DNA from: Kushneria indalinina DSM 14324
GTDB lineage: Bacteria; Pseudomonadota; Gammaproteobacteria; Pseudomonadales; Halomonadaceae
Assembly (NCBI RefSeq): GCF_003385845.1
Contig: NZ_QRDJ01000010.1
Coordinates: 1-64,000, forward strand
Reading direction: 5' to 3'
DNA length: 64,000 nt
Positions 38,655 to 50,109 of the stretch are shown here, in pieces. The notes below the pieces were generated by a model. It was not told where the DNA came from, did not search any database, and saw only the letters and a program-made list of their open reading frames with translations. The translations under genes were made by a program, and so were the position numbers. Numbering within the stretch: the stretch's first letter is position 1; every line of letters begins with the position of its first letter.

Positions 38655-39446
38655 ATGATGCGCAAGTCCATGCTGAGCGCACTGGCTCTGAGCCTTGGCC
38701 TGAGTGCCTGCACCACCTCGCCGCTGGGACGCTCTCAGCTGTCGCTGTTTGACAGCAGCGAGATCGACCAGCAGGGCCAGCAGGCCTTCGAGGAGTATCG
38801 CCAGAATCACAAACAGGCCACCGGCCGTGATGGCCGCTATGTCACCTGCATTGCCGATGCCATCATCGACACGCTGCCCGAGGGCCAGGGACCGTCGAAA
38901 TGGACCGTTGGGGTCTATCAGGATGAGGAACCCAACGCCTTTGCCCTGCCCGGCGGCTACGTCGTGATTAATACGGGCCTGATGAAGGTGGCAAAGGATC
39001 AGGACCAGATCGCCACGGTCGTCGGTCACGAGATGGCCCACGTGCTGGCCAATCATGCCAACGAGCGCACCTCGACCCAGTCCTTGACCAGTACCGGCGT
39101 GGGTGTGGTGCAGTCCGTGACGGGCAACAACGCACTGGCCCAGCTTCTGGGCGCCGGCGCCCAGTATGGCGTGCTGCTGCCCTACTCACGCCGCCAGGAG
39201 AGCGAAGCCGATCTACTGGGCCTGGATCTGATGGCACGGGCAGGTTTCGATCCGAAGGCCAGTATTGCGCTGTGGCAGAACATGGCCAGCGCCGGCGGCG
39301 GTCAGCCCCCGGAGTGGGTCTCGACCCACCCCAACAGCGGCGAGCGCAGCGAGGCGCTCAAGGGTCGCATGCAAAGCGCGGTTCAGCTCTCTGAGCAGGC
39401 ACGCGCGACCGGCCACACCCCCAGCTGCGGCAACATCAGCTCCTGA
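38655..39446 (+). CDS. M48 family metalloprotease, lipoprotein (LoiP-like)
   Basis: A 263-residue protein with a signal peptide and lipobox LSAC near residue 17-20. The zinc motif HEMAH is near residue 136 and the downstream ligand is in RQESEADLLG near 188. It resembles E. coli LoiP/YcaL, outer membrane quality-control proteases, rather than cytoplasmic-membrane HtpX. Two adjacent ATGs (38655, 38658) follow an AGGAG; the first has the better spacing. Confidence 0.92.
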   Translation: MMRKSMLSALALSLGLSACTTSPLGRSQLSLFDSSEIDQQGQQAFEEYRQNHKQATGRDGRYVTCIADAIIDTLPEGQGPSKWTVGVYQDEEPNAFALPGGYVVINTGLMKVAKDQDQIATVVGHEMAHVLANHANERTSTQSLTSTGVGVVQSVTGNNALAQLLGAGAQYGVLLPYSRRQESEADLLGLDLMARAGFDPKASIALWQNMASAGGGQPPEWVSTHPNSGERSEALKGRMQSAVQLSEQARATGHTPSCGNISS

Positions 39447-39460
39447 CCCTGCCGGGCCGA

Positions 39461-41223
<1,763 letters not shown>

Positions 41224-41273
41224 TCATGACGATCGTTTCAAGCCATGACGGACAGTGTATGGCGGGGACAGGG

Positions 41274-41852
41274 CTAGTCGCGCAGCACATCATCGGTGAG
41301 CAGATCGCGGATCTCGCTGGGTCGCGTCCGACCGCCCAGCGGGCCGTCCACGATCAGGACACGGGCCCCGAAGACGCTTTTGATCTCCGAGGCAGAACGA
41401 CACGACGCCTCGGTGGCCCGGTTGGCCGAGCTCGATACCAGCGGCCCGCCGAAGGCGTCACACAGCGCCCCGACCAGCGGATGATCGCTGACCCGCAGGG
41501 CGACACTTGTATGCTCACCGCGCACCAGCGGGTGCGCACGGCCGTTATCCGGCACCAGCCAGCTCACCGGACCGGGCCAGCTGGCCTCGAGGCGCGCCAG
41601 ATGCGCGTCGTCAAGACCGGCAAGCCAGGGCTCGAACTGCTCGATACGGGAGGCAATCAGGATCAGCCCCTTGGCCGGATCACGTGTCTTGAGAGTAAGC
41701 AGACGCTCGAGGGCGGTGGTGTTATCGGGATCACAGCCCAGCCCCCAGACGGCCTCCGTCGGGTACGCGACGACGCCACCGTCATGCAGATGCACGGCGG
41801 CGTCCTTCAAAAGCTGAGGTTGAACAGGAGAAGTGTTGACGTGTGAAGACAT
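41274..41852 (-). CDS. tsaC: Threonylcarbamoyl-AMP synthase TsaC
   Basis: TsaC makes threonylcarbamoyl-AMP for the t6A modification of tRNA. The 192-residue single-domain YrdC protein has GGVVAYPTEAVWGLGCDP near residue 27 and KTRDPAKGLILI near 57, with SSSANRATEAS later. ATG 41852 begins the family sequence; the frame opens at a TTG (41876). No good ribosome binding site is visible. It lies between hemF and dprA, as in related genomes. Confidence 0.94.
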   Translation of the reverse strand: MSSHVNTSPVQPQLLKDAAVHLHDGGVVAYPTEAVWGLGCDPDNTTALERLLTLKTRDPAKGLILIASRIEQFEPWLAGLDDAHLARLEASWPGPVSWLVPDNGRAHPLVRGEHTSVALRVSDHPLVGALCDAFGGPLVSSSANRATEASCRSASEIKSVFGARVLIVDGPLGGRTRPSEIRDLLTDDVLRD

Positions 41853-41894
41853 GCTGCGTGAATACCATTGCCCCAATCAGGTGGGCAGTGTATC

Positions 41895-43070
41895 TCATGC
41901 CAGCCTGCGTACCCAGCCACCGGCCACCTGCGCGGCCCAGCCGTCCAGCTCCAGCATGAGCAGACGCGACTGCAGCGCAGCAATCGAGTCACCGGTGCGC
42001 TCGACGAGCTCGTCGACCGGGACGGGGGTGTCCGCCAGCCATTCCCAGAGCGGGTCCTCGGGGCGTTGATCAGACGGCACGGGTGACGCAGCAATGGATG
42101 GAACAGCAACGGATGACGAAGGGTCAGGTGTGTCGGACGCCAGAGACGCCCGCACGGGCTCGAGCACCGCACGCCCCCACTGTCGCTCGGGCAGCTCCTG
42201 CACGATCTCCTCCAGACAGGTGACCAGCCGGGCACCTTCGCGAATCAGCCACAGACAGCCGCGCGCCTGCGGGTTGTGAAGCGACCCGGGCAGCGCGAAA
42301 ACCTCCCGATTCTGCTCCATGGCAAGCCTGGCGCTGACCAGTGAGCCGCTCGCCATGGCCGCCTCGACCACCAGCACGCCCAGCGACAGACCGGTAATGA
42401 TGCGATTGCGCCGCGGAAAGTGCTGCGGGTGGGCCCTTGTTCCGGGCGGATGTTCGGACAGCAGCAGCCCGCCACCCGCCAGCAGCTGCTGACGCAGGCG
42501 AGCATGCGTGCGTGGGTAGAGCACATCGACGCCACAGCCCAATACGGCGATAGTCGCGCCGCGGGCTTCCAGCGCCCCGTGATGGGCGCAGCCATCCACG
42601 CCCAGCGCCAGGCCGCTGACGACGCAGTAGCCGGCACCGGCCATGTCACGCGCCAGTCGCCAGGCGTTATCCTGCCCCTCACGGGTGGGCCGGCGCGTGC
42701 CCACGACCGCCAGCGCCGGAGGTGACAACGCCTTGAGCGCACCCCAGGCCCACAGTACCGGCGGCGGATCCGGCAGCTCATCGAGCATGGCAGGCCAGGC
42801 CGGATGATCCGGCGTCAGCAGGTGATGCTGCGCGTCGTGCTCAAGCCACGCCATGGCTGTCTTGACCCGGTCGTGCAACGCGCCCTGTTCGGGCATTTGA
42901 AGATAGTAACGCAGCATCTGTGCGGCCTCTTCGGGCAGCCGGGCAAGCCAACCCTCGGGCCAGACGGGGGCGGCCTGTCTGAGCACCATGAGACGGCGCG
43001 CCCCCACCCGTGGCAGCATCGACAGCGCCAGCCACTCACGAGGCGTGTCGGGTTGCGTGGTCTCAGTCAT
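41895..43070 (-). CDS. dprA: DNA processing protein DprA
   Basis: DprA loads RecA on incoming single-stranded DNA in transformation. The 391-residue protein has an N-terminal SAM-like region and the Rossmann-like core (AVVGTRRPTREG near 120, SGLALGVDGCAHHGAL near 150, PRRNRIITGLSLGVLVVEA near 215). A loosely conserved Ser/Pro linker (about 305-340) and a C-terminal DML1-like winged helix follow. The start is ATG 43070 or GTG 43073; both overlap the upstream gene, and GGAGG lies just before them. Confidence 0.93.
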   Translation of the reverse strand: MTETTQPDTPREWLALSMLPRVGARRLMVLRQAAPVWPEGWLARLPEEAAQMLRYYLQMPEQGALHDRVKTAMAWLEHDAQHHLLTPDHPAWPAMLDELPDPPPVLWAWGALKALSPPALAVVGTRRPTREGQDNAWRLARDMAGAGYCVVSGLALGVDGCAHHGALEARGATIAVLGCGVDVLYPRTHARLRQQLLAGGGLLLSEHPPGTRAHPQHFPRRNRIITGLSLGVLVVEAAMASGSLVSARLAMEQNREVFALPGSLHNPQARGCLWLIREGARLVTCLEEIVQELPERQWGRAVLEPVRASLASDTPDPSSSVAVPSIAASPVPSDQRPEDPLWEWLADTPVPVDELVERTGDSIAALQSRLLMLELDGWAAQVAGGWVRRLA

Positions 43071-43944
43071 CACCGGTTGCCTCCACGCGGTTTCCCGTGG
43101 CCATGGGCAGCCCGGCGCGCGTTACCAGCGCCAGGCTTGCCTGCTCGAACGTGCGAACGACCAGCAGCTCTCCGAGCACGCCACCGTCAAGCGCCAGCGA
43201 TTCATGGGTCACCGGGTCGGTCACGCTTTCGGCCTCGCCCTGTACGCGAAGGCGCATGCCGGGTGTGACCCGTTGGCGCCCCAGATCGATCACCACGATA
43301 TCGCGCAGTCCCACCATCTGCCCGGCGCCGGGGCGGTCAATAATCCGGCCCAGCGTGCCTTCTGGCGCAGCTTTCGGTATCAGTTGCGCCGGGGGCACCC
43401 AGCCATCGAGCGCCATGAGATGCGCCCCGGCACTCACCTCCCGCGGACTTTTTTCAACGGTGAGCGTCGACAGCGGCGACCCCAGGCGCTCAAGACGCAC
43501 CACCCCCTGACGGATCATGACCTGTCCCAGCGCCCGGCCCTGGTCATCTTCAAGCATTGCCCCCGGGGTATAGAGGCCAAACCGCTGCCCTGGACGCCCC
43601 TGAACGTGGCGCGCCAGCACCTGATCGCCAGCGCCGCTGAGCAGGCGCCCCTCGCTGCCGCTGACCACATAGGCGCTCGGCGCCTCCGTGCCGGCCTCGA
43701 TGATGCGATAGTTCATCAGTGCCTGCGCACGAGCCGAAATGTCCACGGGCGATTGCTGCTGCTCCAGCGGGAGAAAGCGCAGTCTGGGCGACAGGGTCAC
43801 GACGCTGTCCTGCGCGCCTGTGGGCTCTGCCTTCACTGCACCTGCCCAGGGCGCAACGGCGGTCACCATGATCGCCACCAGCGCCATATACCTTGTGGCC
43901 TGGCTGGCGCGGGTACCCCTGGCGTCCATCTTTTGCCTTCTCAT
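43063..43944 (-). CDS. LysM-family exported protein lacking a LysM domain
   Basis: In related bacteria the gene upstream of dprA encodes a signal peptide, one LysM peptidoglycan-binding domain and a conserved C-terminal part. Here the 293-residue product has a signal peptide (about residues 18-42) and then goes straight into the C-terminal part (VVTLSPRLRFLPLE, YVVSGSEGRLLSGAGDQVLAR). There is no YxVxxGDTLW LysM pattern. No LysM fragment can fit upstream, because the divergent def gene begins 163 bp away. ATG 43944 is preferred; 43929 is possible. It overlaps dprA by 8 bp. Confidence 0.82.
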   Translation of the reverse strand: MRRQKMDARGTRASQATRYMALVAIMVTAVAPWAGAVKAEPTGAQDSVVTLSPRLRFLPLEQQQSPVDISARAQALMNYRIIEAGTEAPSAYVVSGSEGRLLSGAGDQVLARHVQGRPGQRFGLYTPGAMLEDDQGRALGQVMIRQGVVRLERLGSPLSTLTVEKSPREVSAGAHLMALDGWVPPAQLIPKAAPEGTLGRIIDRPGAGQMVGLRDIVVIDLGRQRVTPGMRLRVQGEAESVTDPVTHESLALDGGVLGELLVVRTFEQASLALVTRAGLPMATGNRVEATGDD

Positions 43945-44106
43945 GTCATCTTCGCTCTGCTGTCGGTTCCGTTGCCAACGCCTGCGCACTACAATGGGCG
44001 CCATACGGAGTGAATCCATTCATGCATTTACGGCCGTCACCCCGGCTTTCTTGACCCGTAGTAATCCTCGGGACGCACGAGTGACGACCCCACGACAGAT
44101 ACGAAC

Positions 44107-44613
44107 ATGGCTCTACTGACGATTCTTGAATATCCCGATGAACGCCTGCGAACCCGTGCCGAGCCCGTGACCGAGGTCGATGACGAGGTGCGTCGCCTGA
44201 TTGATGACATGTTTGAAACCATGTATGACGCCCCGGGCATCGGCCTTGCCGCCACACAGGTCGACGTGCATCGCCGCGTGATCGTGATGGATGTCAGCGA
44301 AGAGAAAAACCAGCCGCTGGCGCTGGTCAATCCGGAAGTGACCCTGCTGGGCGAGGAACGCGAACCGCTGCAGGAAGGCTGTCTGTCGATTCCGGAATAC
44401 TACGCCGAAGTGCCCCGCGCCCTGCGGGTGCATCTCAAGGCGCAGGACCGCAACGGCAAGTCCTATGAGCTGGAGGCCGATGGCCTGCTGGCCCACTGCA
44501 TACAGCATGAAGCAGACCATCTGGAAGGCGTGCTGTTTGTCGACTATCTCTCCCCGCTCAAGCGCGACCGGGTCAAAAAGAAGATGCTCAAGCGCCAGAA
44601 AACGACCTCCTGA
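44107..44613 (+). CDS. def: Peptide deformylase Def
   Basis: Def removes the formyl group from nascent proteins. The 168-residue protein has all three motifs: [10 protein letters not shown] near residue 44, EGCLSIPE near 89 (metal Cys) and QHEADHLEG near 132 (metal His pair). It leads def-fmt-rsmB and is divergent from the LysM-family gene. Confidence 0.98.
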   Translation: MALLTILEYPDERLRTRAEPVTEVDDEVRRLIDDMFETMYDAPGIGLAATQVDVHRRVIVMDVSEEKNQPLALVNPEVTLLGEEREPLQEGCLSIPEYYAEVPRALRVHLKAQDRNGKSYELEADGLLAHCIQHEADHLEGVLFVDYLSPLKRDRVKKKMLKRQKTTS

Positions 44614-44653
44614 GCCCCTTTGCCGCTCGTCACTGACGGCCCGTTCCCTTTAT

Positions 44654-44676
44654 CAGCGCCCCCTGCAGGGGCGCTG
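44654..44676 (+). terminator. Hairpin between def and fmt
   Basis: A 9-bp perfect stem (CAGCGCCCC/GGGGCGCTG, loop CTGCA) is followed by ACGTCTTTC, not a true T-run. It may cut read-through into fmt or stabilise the def transcript. Confidence 0.4.
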
Positions 44677-44696
44677 ACGTCTTTCAGGACCACGCC

Positions 44697-45662
44697 ATGC
44701 CCAGCCCCCTTCGCATTGCCTTTGCCGGCACGCCGGAGTTTGCCGCCGAACATCTTCGTGCCCTGCTCGAAAGCCATCACGAGATCTGCTGTGTCTACAC
44801 CCAGCCCGACCGCCCGGCCGGGCGCGGCCGTCGCCTGACGCCCTCCCCGGTCAAGGCACTGGCGCTGGAACACGGCCTGGCCGTGCATCAGCCCGAAAAA
44901 TTGAAAACGCCGGATACCCACGCGCCGTTGATCGAGGCCGACATCGACGTACTGGTCGTGGTCGCCTATGGCCTGATTCTGCCGCGCGCCGTGCTGGATA
45001 TCCCGCGACGCGGCGCCATCAACGTTCACGCCTCCCTGCTGCCGCGCTGGCGCGGGGCGGCGCCTATCCAGCGCGCCATCGAAGCCGGCGATCGCGACAG
45101 CGGCGTGACCCTCATGGCCATGGATGAGGGTCTTGATACCGGCGACATGCTGCTGACGGTCCACACGCCCATCGATGACACTACCACGGCTGCCACGCTG
45201 CATGACCGCCTCGCCGGCATCGGCGCCACGGCCCTGATCGAGGCGCTTGATCGCATGAGCGACGATCAGCTGCCGGCCACGCCCCAGCCCGAAGACGGCG
45301 TGACGTATGCCGCCAAGCTGAGCAAGGCCGAGGCCCGGCTCGACTTCAGCCAGAGCGCCACCGCCCTTTCGCAGCGCGTTCGGGCGTTCAACCCCTTCCC
45401 GGTCGCCTGGACCACCCTCCATGGCGAGACGCTGCGACTCTGGCATGCCCAGGCGCGTGACGCGCGGGAGGGCGAATCCGATGCCATGGCCGGTCAGCTG
45501 CTGGACGCCGAGGCAGATGCCCTGTGTGTGGCCTGCGGCGAGGGGGTGTTGCGCATCACCCACGCCCAATTGCCGGGCGGCAAGATGCTGCCGGCCCATG
45601 AACTGCTCAATAGCCGGCGCGACCAGTTTGCCGCCGGTACACTGCTGGGAACCGATCAATGA
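44697..45662 (+). CDS. fmt: Methionyl-tRNA formyltransferase Fmt
   Basis: Fmt formylates initiator Met-tRNA with 10-formyl-tetrahydrofolate, the counterpart of Def. The 321-residue protein has RIAFAGTPEFAAEHL at the start, the catalytic region INVHASLLPRWRGAAPIQRA near residue 108-127, TGDMLL near 147 and a C-terminal OB-like tRNA-binding domain. Its stop overlaps rsmB by 4 bp (ATGA). Confidence 0.98.
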   Translation: MPSPLRIAFAGTPEFAAEHLRALLESHHEICCVYTQPDRPAGRGRRLTPSPVKALALEHGLAVHQPEKLKTPDTHAPLIEADIDVLVVVAYGLILPRAVLDIPRRGAINVHASLLPRWRGAAPIQRAIEAGDRDSGVTLMAMDEGLDTGDMLLTVHTPIDDTTTAATLHDRLAGIGATALIEALDRMSDDQLPATPQPEDGVTYAAKLSKAEARLDFSQSATALSQRVRAFNPFPVAWTTLHGETLRLWHAQARDAREGESDAMAGQLLDAEADALCVACGEGVLRITHAQLPGGKMLPAHELLNSRRDQFAAGTLLGTDQ

Positions 45663-46996
45663 GTCGTCAACGTACTCAAAAGCCAAAACATCCCATGGGC
45701 GTGCGGGCCCATGCCGCGCAGAACCTGGCCCCCGTCCTGAGCCAGCAGGGGTCGCTGTCCGGCGAGATCCCCGAGGGTATTGCCGCACGGGATCAGGGTC
45801 TCTACCGGGCGCTGTGCTTTGGTGTGTGTCGCGCCCTGCCCCAGCTTGAAGCCGTCGCGGCGACGCTTTTGAAATCGCCCTTCAAGCAGCGCGATCAGGA
45901 CATTCATGCCCTGCTGCTGGTCGGGCTGTATCAGCTCTTTCACATGCGCATCCCCACTCACGCTGCCGTGGGCGAAACCGCCGGCGGTGCGCGCGAGCTC
46001 AACAAGGAGTGGGCCACCCGGGTCATCAACGGCTGCCTGCGCCGCGCCGATCGCGAACGTGACACGCTGCTGGCAGAGGTCGAAAAAACGCCTGCTGCCG
46101 CCCACTGGCATCCGCAGTGGCTGCTGACCCGGCTGGAGAAAGCCTGGCCCGATCAGTGGCGCGAGATTACGGCCGCCAATAACGTGGCCGGCCCCATGAC
46201 GCTGCGCGTCAATCGAGCCCATCAGGCGCGTGCAGACTGGCTTGAGCGACTGGAAGGGGCCGGTCTGGCCGCACGCGCGTGTGCGTTCAGTGATGACGGT
46301 CTGACGCTTGAGACGCCCTGTGATGTCGAACAGCTGCCGGGGTTTCAGGACGGTGATGTCAGCGTTCAGGACGAGGCGGCCCAGCTGGCCGCTGCGCTGC
46401 TGCTGAAGGATCTTGACGGGCGTGCAACACCACTGCGCCTGCTTGATGCCTGCAGCGCGCCGGGCGGCAAGAGCGCCCACCTGCTGGAGTGCGCCCCTGA
46501 AAGCGCTCTGACCGCGCTGGACAGCAATGCTCACCGCCTTGAGCGCGTGCGCGAGACGCTGGCTCGCCTGAAGCTTTCGGCCACTCTTGAAGCCGCGGAT
46601 GCCACCACGGATGACTGGTGGGACGGAACACCCTTTGATGGCATTTTGCTGGACGCCCCCTGTTCCGGCACCGGCGTCATTCGCCGTCATCCCGACATCA
46701 AGGCGCTGCGCCGGGACGAGGACATTGCCGAACTGGCCGCGCTGCAGGCGCGCCTGCTGGAGGCCCAGTGGCAGCGTCTGGCGCCCGGCGGGCGGCTGCT
46801 TTATGCCACCTGCTCGGTGCTGCCGGAGGAAAACGCCGAGCAGATTGCCGCGTTTCTGGCCCGCACGCCGGATGCACGCGCACTGCCGATCACGGCCGAC
46901 TGGGGTCAGAGCGCCGGCGAGGGCCGTCAGCTAATGCCGACCCCCGACGGTCATGACGGCTTTTTCTACGCACTGCTGGAGAAGGCCGCCGACTGA
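45659..46996 (+). CDS. rsmB: 16S rRNA (cytosine-967-C5)-methyltransferase RsmB
   Basis: A 445-residue enzyme. A NusB-like RNA-binding domain (about 15-145) is followed by a Rossmann methyltransferase with the SAM loop DACSAPGGKSAHLLE near residue 260. It has both cysteines: DAPCSGTGVIRRHPDIK near 335 and LYATCSVLPEENAEQI near 385. It is translationally coupled to fmt. A 111-bp gap with no terminator-like hairpin leads to the nicotinamidase gene. Confidence 0.96.
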   Translation: MSRQRTQKPKHPMGVRAHAAQNLAPVLSQQGSLSGEIPEGIAARDQGLYRALCFGVCRALPQLEAVAATLLKSPFKQRDQDIHALLLVGLYQLFHMRIPTHAAVGETAGGARELNKEWATRVINGCLRRADRERDTLLAEVEKTPAAAHWHPQWLLTRLEKAWPDQWREITAANNVAGPMTLRVNRAHQARADWLERLEGAGLAARACAFSDDGLTLETPCDVEQLPGFQDGDVSVQDEAAQLAAALLLKDLDGRATPLRLLDACSAPGGKSAHLLECAPESALTALDSNAHRLERVRETLARLKLSATLEAADATTDDWWDGTPFDGILLDAPCSGTGVIRRHPDIKALRRDEDIAELAALQARLLEAQWQRLAPGGRLLYATCSVLPEENAEQIAAFLARTPDARALPITADWGQSAGEGRQLMPTPDGHDGFFYALLEKAAD

Positions 46997-47107
46997 CGAG
47001 CGGTACAGACAAAAACCAACAACAAGCTTTCACTCACCGGCGCTTGTCAGATGAACAGGCGCCTTCGATACTAGAAGCCATCCTGACTGCCGGACACATG
47101 ACACCCC

Positions 47108-47800
47108 ATGGCCTACTCACATCGTGATACCGACATGCCCGAGGCAAGACCGCCACGGGATCAGTGCGCGCTGATCGTGGTGGACATGCAGGTCGATTTC
47201 ATGCCCGGCGGCGCCCTGCCCTGTACCCGTGGCAACGAGATCGTGACCGGCATACAAAACGCCATGAGCAGCGGCGAGTACGGCCATATCGTGGCCACCC
47301 AGGACTGGCATCCGGCCGGCCATATCTCCTTTGCCAGCAGCCACGGCCACCATCAGCCCTTTGACACGATCGAGCTTTATGGCGAAGAGCAGACGCTCTG
47401 GCCGGATCACTGCGTACGCGCCAGCCGCGGTGCCGTACTGGATACGCGGCTGGACTGGTCACTGGCGGATGTCATCATTCGCAAGGGCAGCGACCCGCGC
47501 GTGGACAGCTACAGCGCCTTTCGGGACAATCTGGGGCCAAAGGGCACCCGTCCGTCCACCGGCCTTGCCGGCTGGCTGCATGAAAGAGGCGTGACCGAGG
47601 TGGCCGTCTGCGGACTGGCGCGTGAGGTCTGTGTGCTCTGGACCGCCGAGGATGCCCAGAGCGCAGGATTCAACACCCGATTTCTCTGGCCGCTGACGCG
47701 CCCGGTGTCCTTTGACTCCGACACCGCGACGTATCAAAGGCTGGAACACTGTGGTATCGCGATCGTCGATACCGACTCCATGGACCCCCCTGACGCCTGA
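47108..47800 (+). CDS. pncA: Nicotinamidase / isochorismatase-fold amidase (PncA-like)
   Basis: Deamidates nicotinamide to nicotinate for NAD salvage. The 230-residue protein has the catalytic Asp in IVVDMQVDF near residue 27, metal ligands in TQDWHPAGHISFA near 68-76, the catalytic Lys in IIRKGSD near 125 and the nucleophile Cys in CGLAREVCVLW near 177. It is a little longer than E. coli PncA. The start is unsure: ATG 47108 and ATG 47135 both lack a clear ribosome binding site. It sits between rsmB and trkA, which are usually adjacent. Confidence 0.88.
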   Translation: MAYSHRDTDMPEARPPRDQCALIVVDMQVDFMPGGALPCTRGNEIVTGIQNAMSSGEYGHIVATQDWHPAGHISFASSHGHHQPFDTIELYGEEQTLWPDHCVRASRGAVLDTRLDWSLADVIIRKGSDPRVDSYSAFRDNLGPKGTRPSTGLAGWLHERGVTEVAVCGLAREVCVLWTAEDAQSAGFNTRFLWPLTRPVSFDSDTATYQRLEHCGIAIVDTDSMDPPDA

Positions 47801-47833
47801 AGTGCACAGGGGCCACGTTAAAGGAAAGACACC

Positions 47834-48040
47834 ATGAGCGATCATGTCTACAAGTCCGTCGAACTGACCGGCTCTTCCGAGACCAGCATCGAGGAAGCCG
47901 TGCAAAATGCCCTGACCAAGGCCAGCCAGTCCATCGAGAACATGCAGTGGTTCCAGGTCACCGAGACCCGCGGCAACATCGAAAACGGCACCGTGGCCCA
48001 CTGGCAGGTCAGCATCAAGGTCGGCTTCACCCTCGAGTGA
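47834..48040 (+). CDS. Dodecin, flavin-binding protein
   Basis: A 68-residue protein with the dodecin pattern ([34 protein letters not shown] with the flavin-stacking Trp, then [13 protein letters not shown]). Dodecins form hollow dodecamers that store or buffer flavins. AAAGGAAAGACACC precedes ATG 47834, and a terminator follows at 48048-48076. It probably shares a transcript with the nicotinamidase gene 33 bp upstream. Confidence 0.95.
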   Translation: MSDHVYKSVELTGSSETSIEEAVQNALTKASQSIENMQWFQVTETRGNIENGTVAHWQVSIKVGFTLE

Positions 48041-48047
48041 TGCCCGC

Positions 48048-48076
48048 GCGGCAGCCAGCTTCTGGCTGCCGCTTTT
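48048..48076 (+). terminator. Terminator after the dodecin gene
   Basis: An 11-bp perfect stem (GCGGCAGCCAG/CTGGCTGCCGC, loop CTT) is followed by TTTT, 7 bp after the stop. Confidence 0.88.
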
Positions 48077-48175
48077 ACGTTCCCGCCAACCCCTTCCCCG
48101 CTCTTCCCCTGGTCGCCGTTTGGTGCCAACATTCCCCGCCATTGATCTTGCCTCATCACCTTTCGGACCCTCGTC

Positions 48176-49549
48176 ATGAAAATCATCATTCTGGGCGCCG
48201 GCCAGGTAGGCGGTACGCTGGCCGAGCATCTGGCGCATGAAGACAACGACATCACCGTGGTGGATGTCGACAGCGTTCGCCTGCGTGATCTGAGCACGCG
48301 TCTGGATCTAAGGACCGTGCAGGGCGTGTGCTCCTACCCGATCACCCTGAAAGAGGCCGGGGCCGAGGACGCCGACATGCTGATTGCGGTGACCAACTCC
48401 GATGAAGTCAACATGATGGCCTGTCAGGTGGCCCATACGCTTTTTAGCACGCCGACCAAGATTGCCCGGGTGCGCGCGACCCAGTATCTGACCAGCAAGG
48501 GGCTGTTTTCTCAGGACGCCATTCCGATCGATGTACTGATCAGCCCCGAGCAGGTGGTGACCAACCACATCCGTCGTCTGATCGAATATCCCGGTGCCCT
48601 GCAAGTGCTGGATTTCGCCAACGGTCTGGCGCAGCTGGTGGCGGTCAAGGCCTACTATGGTGGCCCGCTGGTGGGGCAGGAGCTGGCGTTTCTGCGCCGC
48701 CACATGCCCAACGTCGATACCCGAGTAGCGGCCATCTATCGGCGCAACCGGCCGATCATGCCGCGCGGCAATACCGTGATCGAGGCTGATGACGAGGTGT
48801 TTTTCATCGCCGCGCGCAAGGACATTCGCACCGTCATGGGCGAGCTCCGGCGCGTCGACCGCGGCTTTCGTCGGGTCATGATCGGCGGTGGCGGCAACAT
48901 CGGTGAGCGACTGGCCGAAACGCTCGAGCAGGACTATCAGGTCAAGATTCTCGAGCAGAATCTGGAGCGCTGCACCCAGCTCTCGGAGAATTTAAAGCGC
49001 ACTGTGGTGCTGCACGGTAGCGCCACCAGCAAACGGCTGCTGCTCGAAGAAAACATCGAGGAGTGCGACATCTTCTGCGCGCTGACCAACGATGACGAGG
49101 TCAACGTCATGTCCTCGATGCTGGCCAAGCGTCTGGGCGCCAAAAAGGTGCTGACCCTGATCAACAATCCAGCCTATGTGGACCTGGTGCAGGGCGGCGA
49201 GATCGATATCGCCATCTCGCCGCAGCAGGCGACCATCGGCGGGCTATTGACCCACGTGCGCCGCGGCGACATCGTCAACGTCCACTCCCTGCGCCGCGGG
49301 GCGGCCGAGGCGATCGAGGCGATTGCCCACGGCGATTCGCGCTCATCGCGCGTGGTCGGGCGCACCATTGGCGAGGTCAAGCTGCCCGAAGGCGTCAGCA
49401 TCGGCGCCATCGTACGCGGGCGGGACGTCATGATTGCCCATCGCGACATCACCATTCAGACCGATGACCACGTCATCCTCTTTGTGGTCGACAAGCGCCG
49501 GCTCAAGGAGGTCGAGCGCCTCTTCCAGGTGGGGCTGAGCTTTTTCTAG
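48176..49549 (+). CDS. trkA: Trk system potassium uptake protein TrkA
   Basis: The cytoplasmic NAD(H)-binding gating subunit of the Trk K+ transporter, important for osmoadaptation. The 457-residue protein has two RCK-N domains ([19 protein letters not shown] at 1; [17 protein letters not shown] near 232), each followed by an RCK-C domain. The membrane subunit TrkH is not in this window. The gene has its own upstream region after the dodecin terminator. Confidence 0.97.
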   Translation: MKIIILGAGQVGGTLAEHLAHEDNDITVVDVDSVRLRDLSTRLDLRTVQGVCSYPITLKEAGAEDADMLIAVTNSDEVNMMACQVAHTLFSTPTKIARVRATQYLTSKGLFSQDAIPIDVLISPEQVVTNHIRRLIEYPGALQVLDFANGLAQLVAVKAYYGGPLVGQELAFLRRHMPNVDTRVAAIYRRNRPIMPRGNTVIEADDEVFFIAARKDIRTVMGELRRVDRGFRRVMIGGGGNIGERLAETLEQDYQVKILEQNLERCTQLSENLKRTVVLHGSATSKRLLLEENIEECDIFCALTNDDEVNVMSSMLAKRLGAKKVLTLINNPAYVDLVQGGEIDIAISPQQATIGGLLTHVRRGDIVNVHSLRRGAAEAIEAIAHGDSRSSRVVGRTIGEVKLPEGVSIGAIVRGRDVMIAHRDITIQTDDHVILFVVDKRRLKEVERLFQVGLSFF

Positions 49550-49565
49550 CCGACATCTGCCGGGG

Positions 49566-49946
49566 CTATCGCCAGGCCTTTCGCCGCTGCCACCATCGGC
49601 GGGCCAGCCACACATAGGGCGGCAGGTTGATCAAAAGCGCCCCCAGGCCCAGCCACAGCTGGATTGTTGGCGTCAGGCCGGCCGGGTAGATCACCCCCAA
49701 TAGATAGTGCTCGATGAAGCCGCCTTCAAACCCCGCCTGGCCGGCGTACCGACGCAGCAGGTTCTCCAGCGGGGTCAGCGGACAGCGCCAGCCGTTGAGC
49801 TCCAGCGCCACGGCCCAGGCCAGCGCCGGTAGATGCAGCCAGGCAAGTTTCGGGCGCCACAGCACCATCAGCGACCCGAGTATCACCCAGAGGATAAAGG
49901 CCAGATGCAGGATCAACACCCCATCGGCCGCCAGTCGATACGCCAT
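49566..49946 (-). CDS. DUF2784 family integral membrane protein
   Basis: A 126-residue protein with about four hydrophobic helices. It shows the DUF2784 signature of a first helix with HLAFILWVILGS, then ALELNGWRCPLTPLEN and FIEHYLLGVIYP. The function of the family is unknown. It ends 17 bp from the convergent trkA stop and is divergent from the TraB-family gene. Confidence 0.88.
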   Translation of the reverse strand: MAYRLAADGVLILHLAFILWVILGSLMVLWRPKLAWLHLPALAWAVALELNGWRCPLTPLENLLRRYAGQAGFEGGFIEHYLLGVIYPAGLTPTIQLWLGLGALLINLPPYVWLARRWWQRRKAWR

Positions 49947-50109
49947 GGCCCGGCTCCCGTCGTGAAATCGTCATCCATTTGGCAGGGCCTGACGGCCCCG
50001 GCCATTCAGTGTCGCTTTTTGTTCCTTGCATGCGCTTCGGCGATAATGCAGCCTCCCGCATCGGCACCGCCAGGTGTCGCCCCTTATTGATGCCAGCCTG
50101 TGAGCCACC

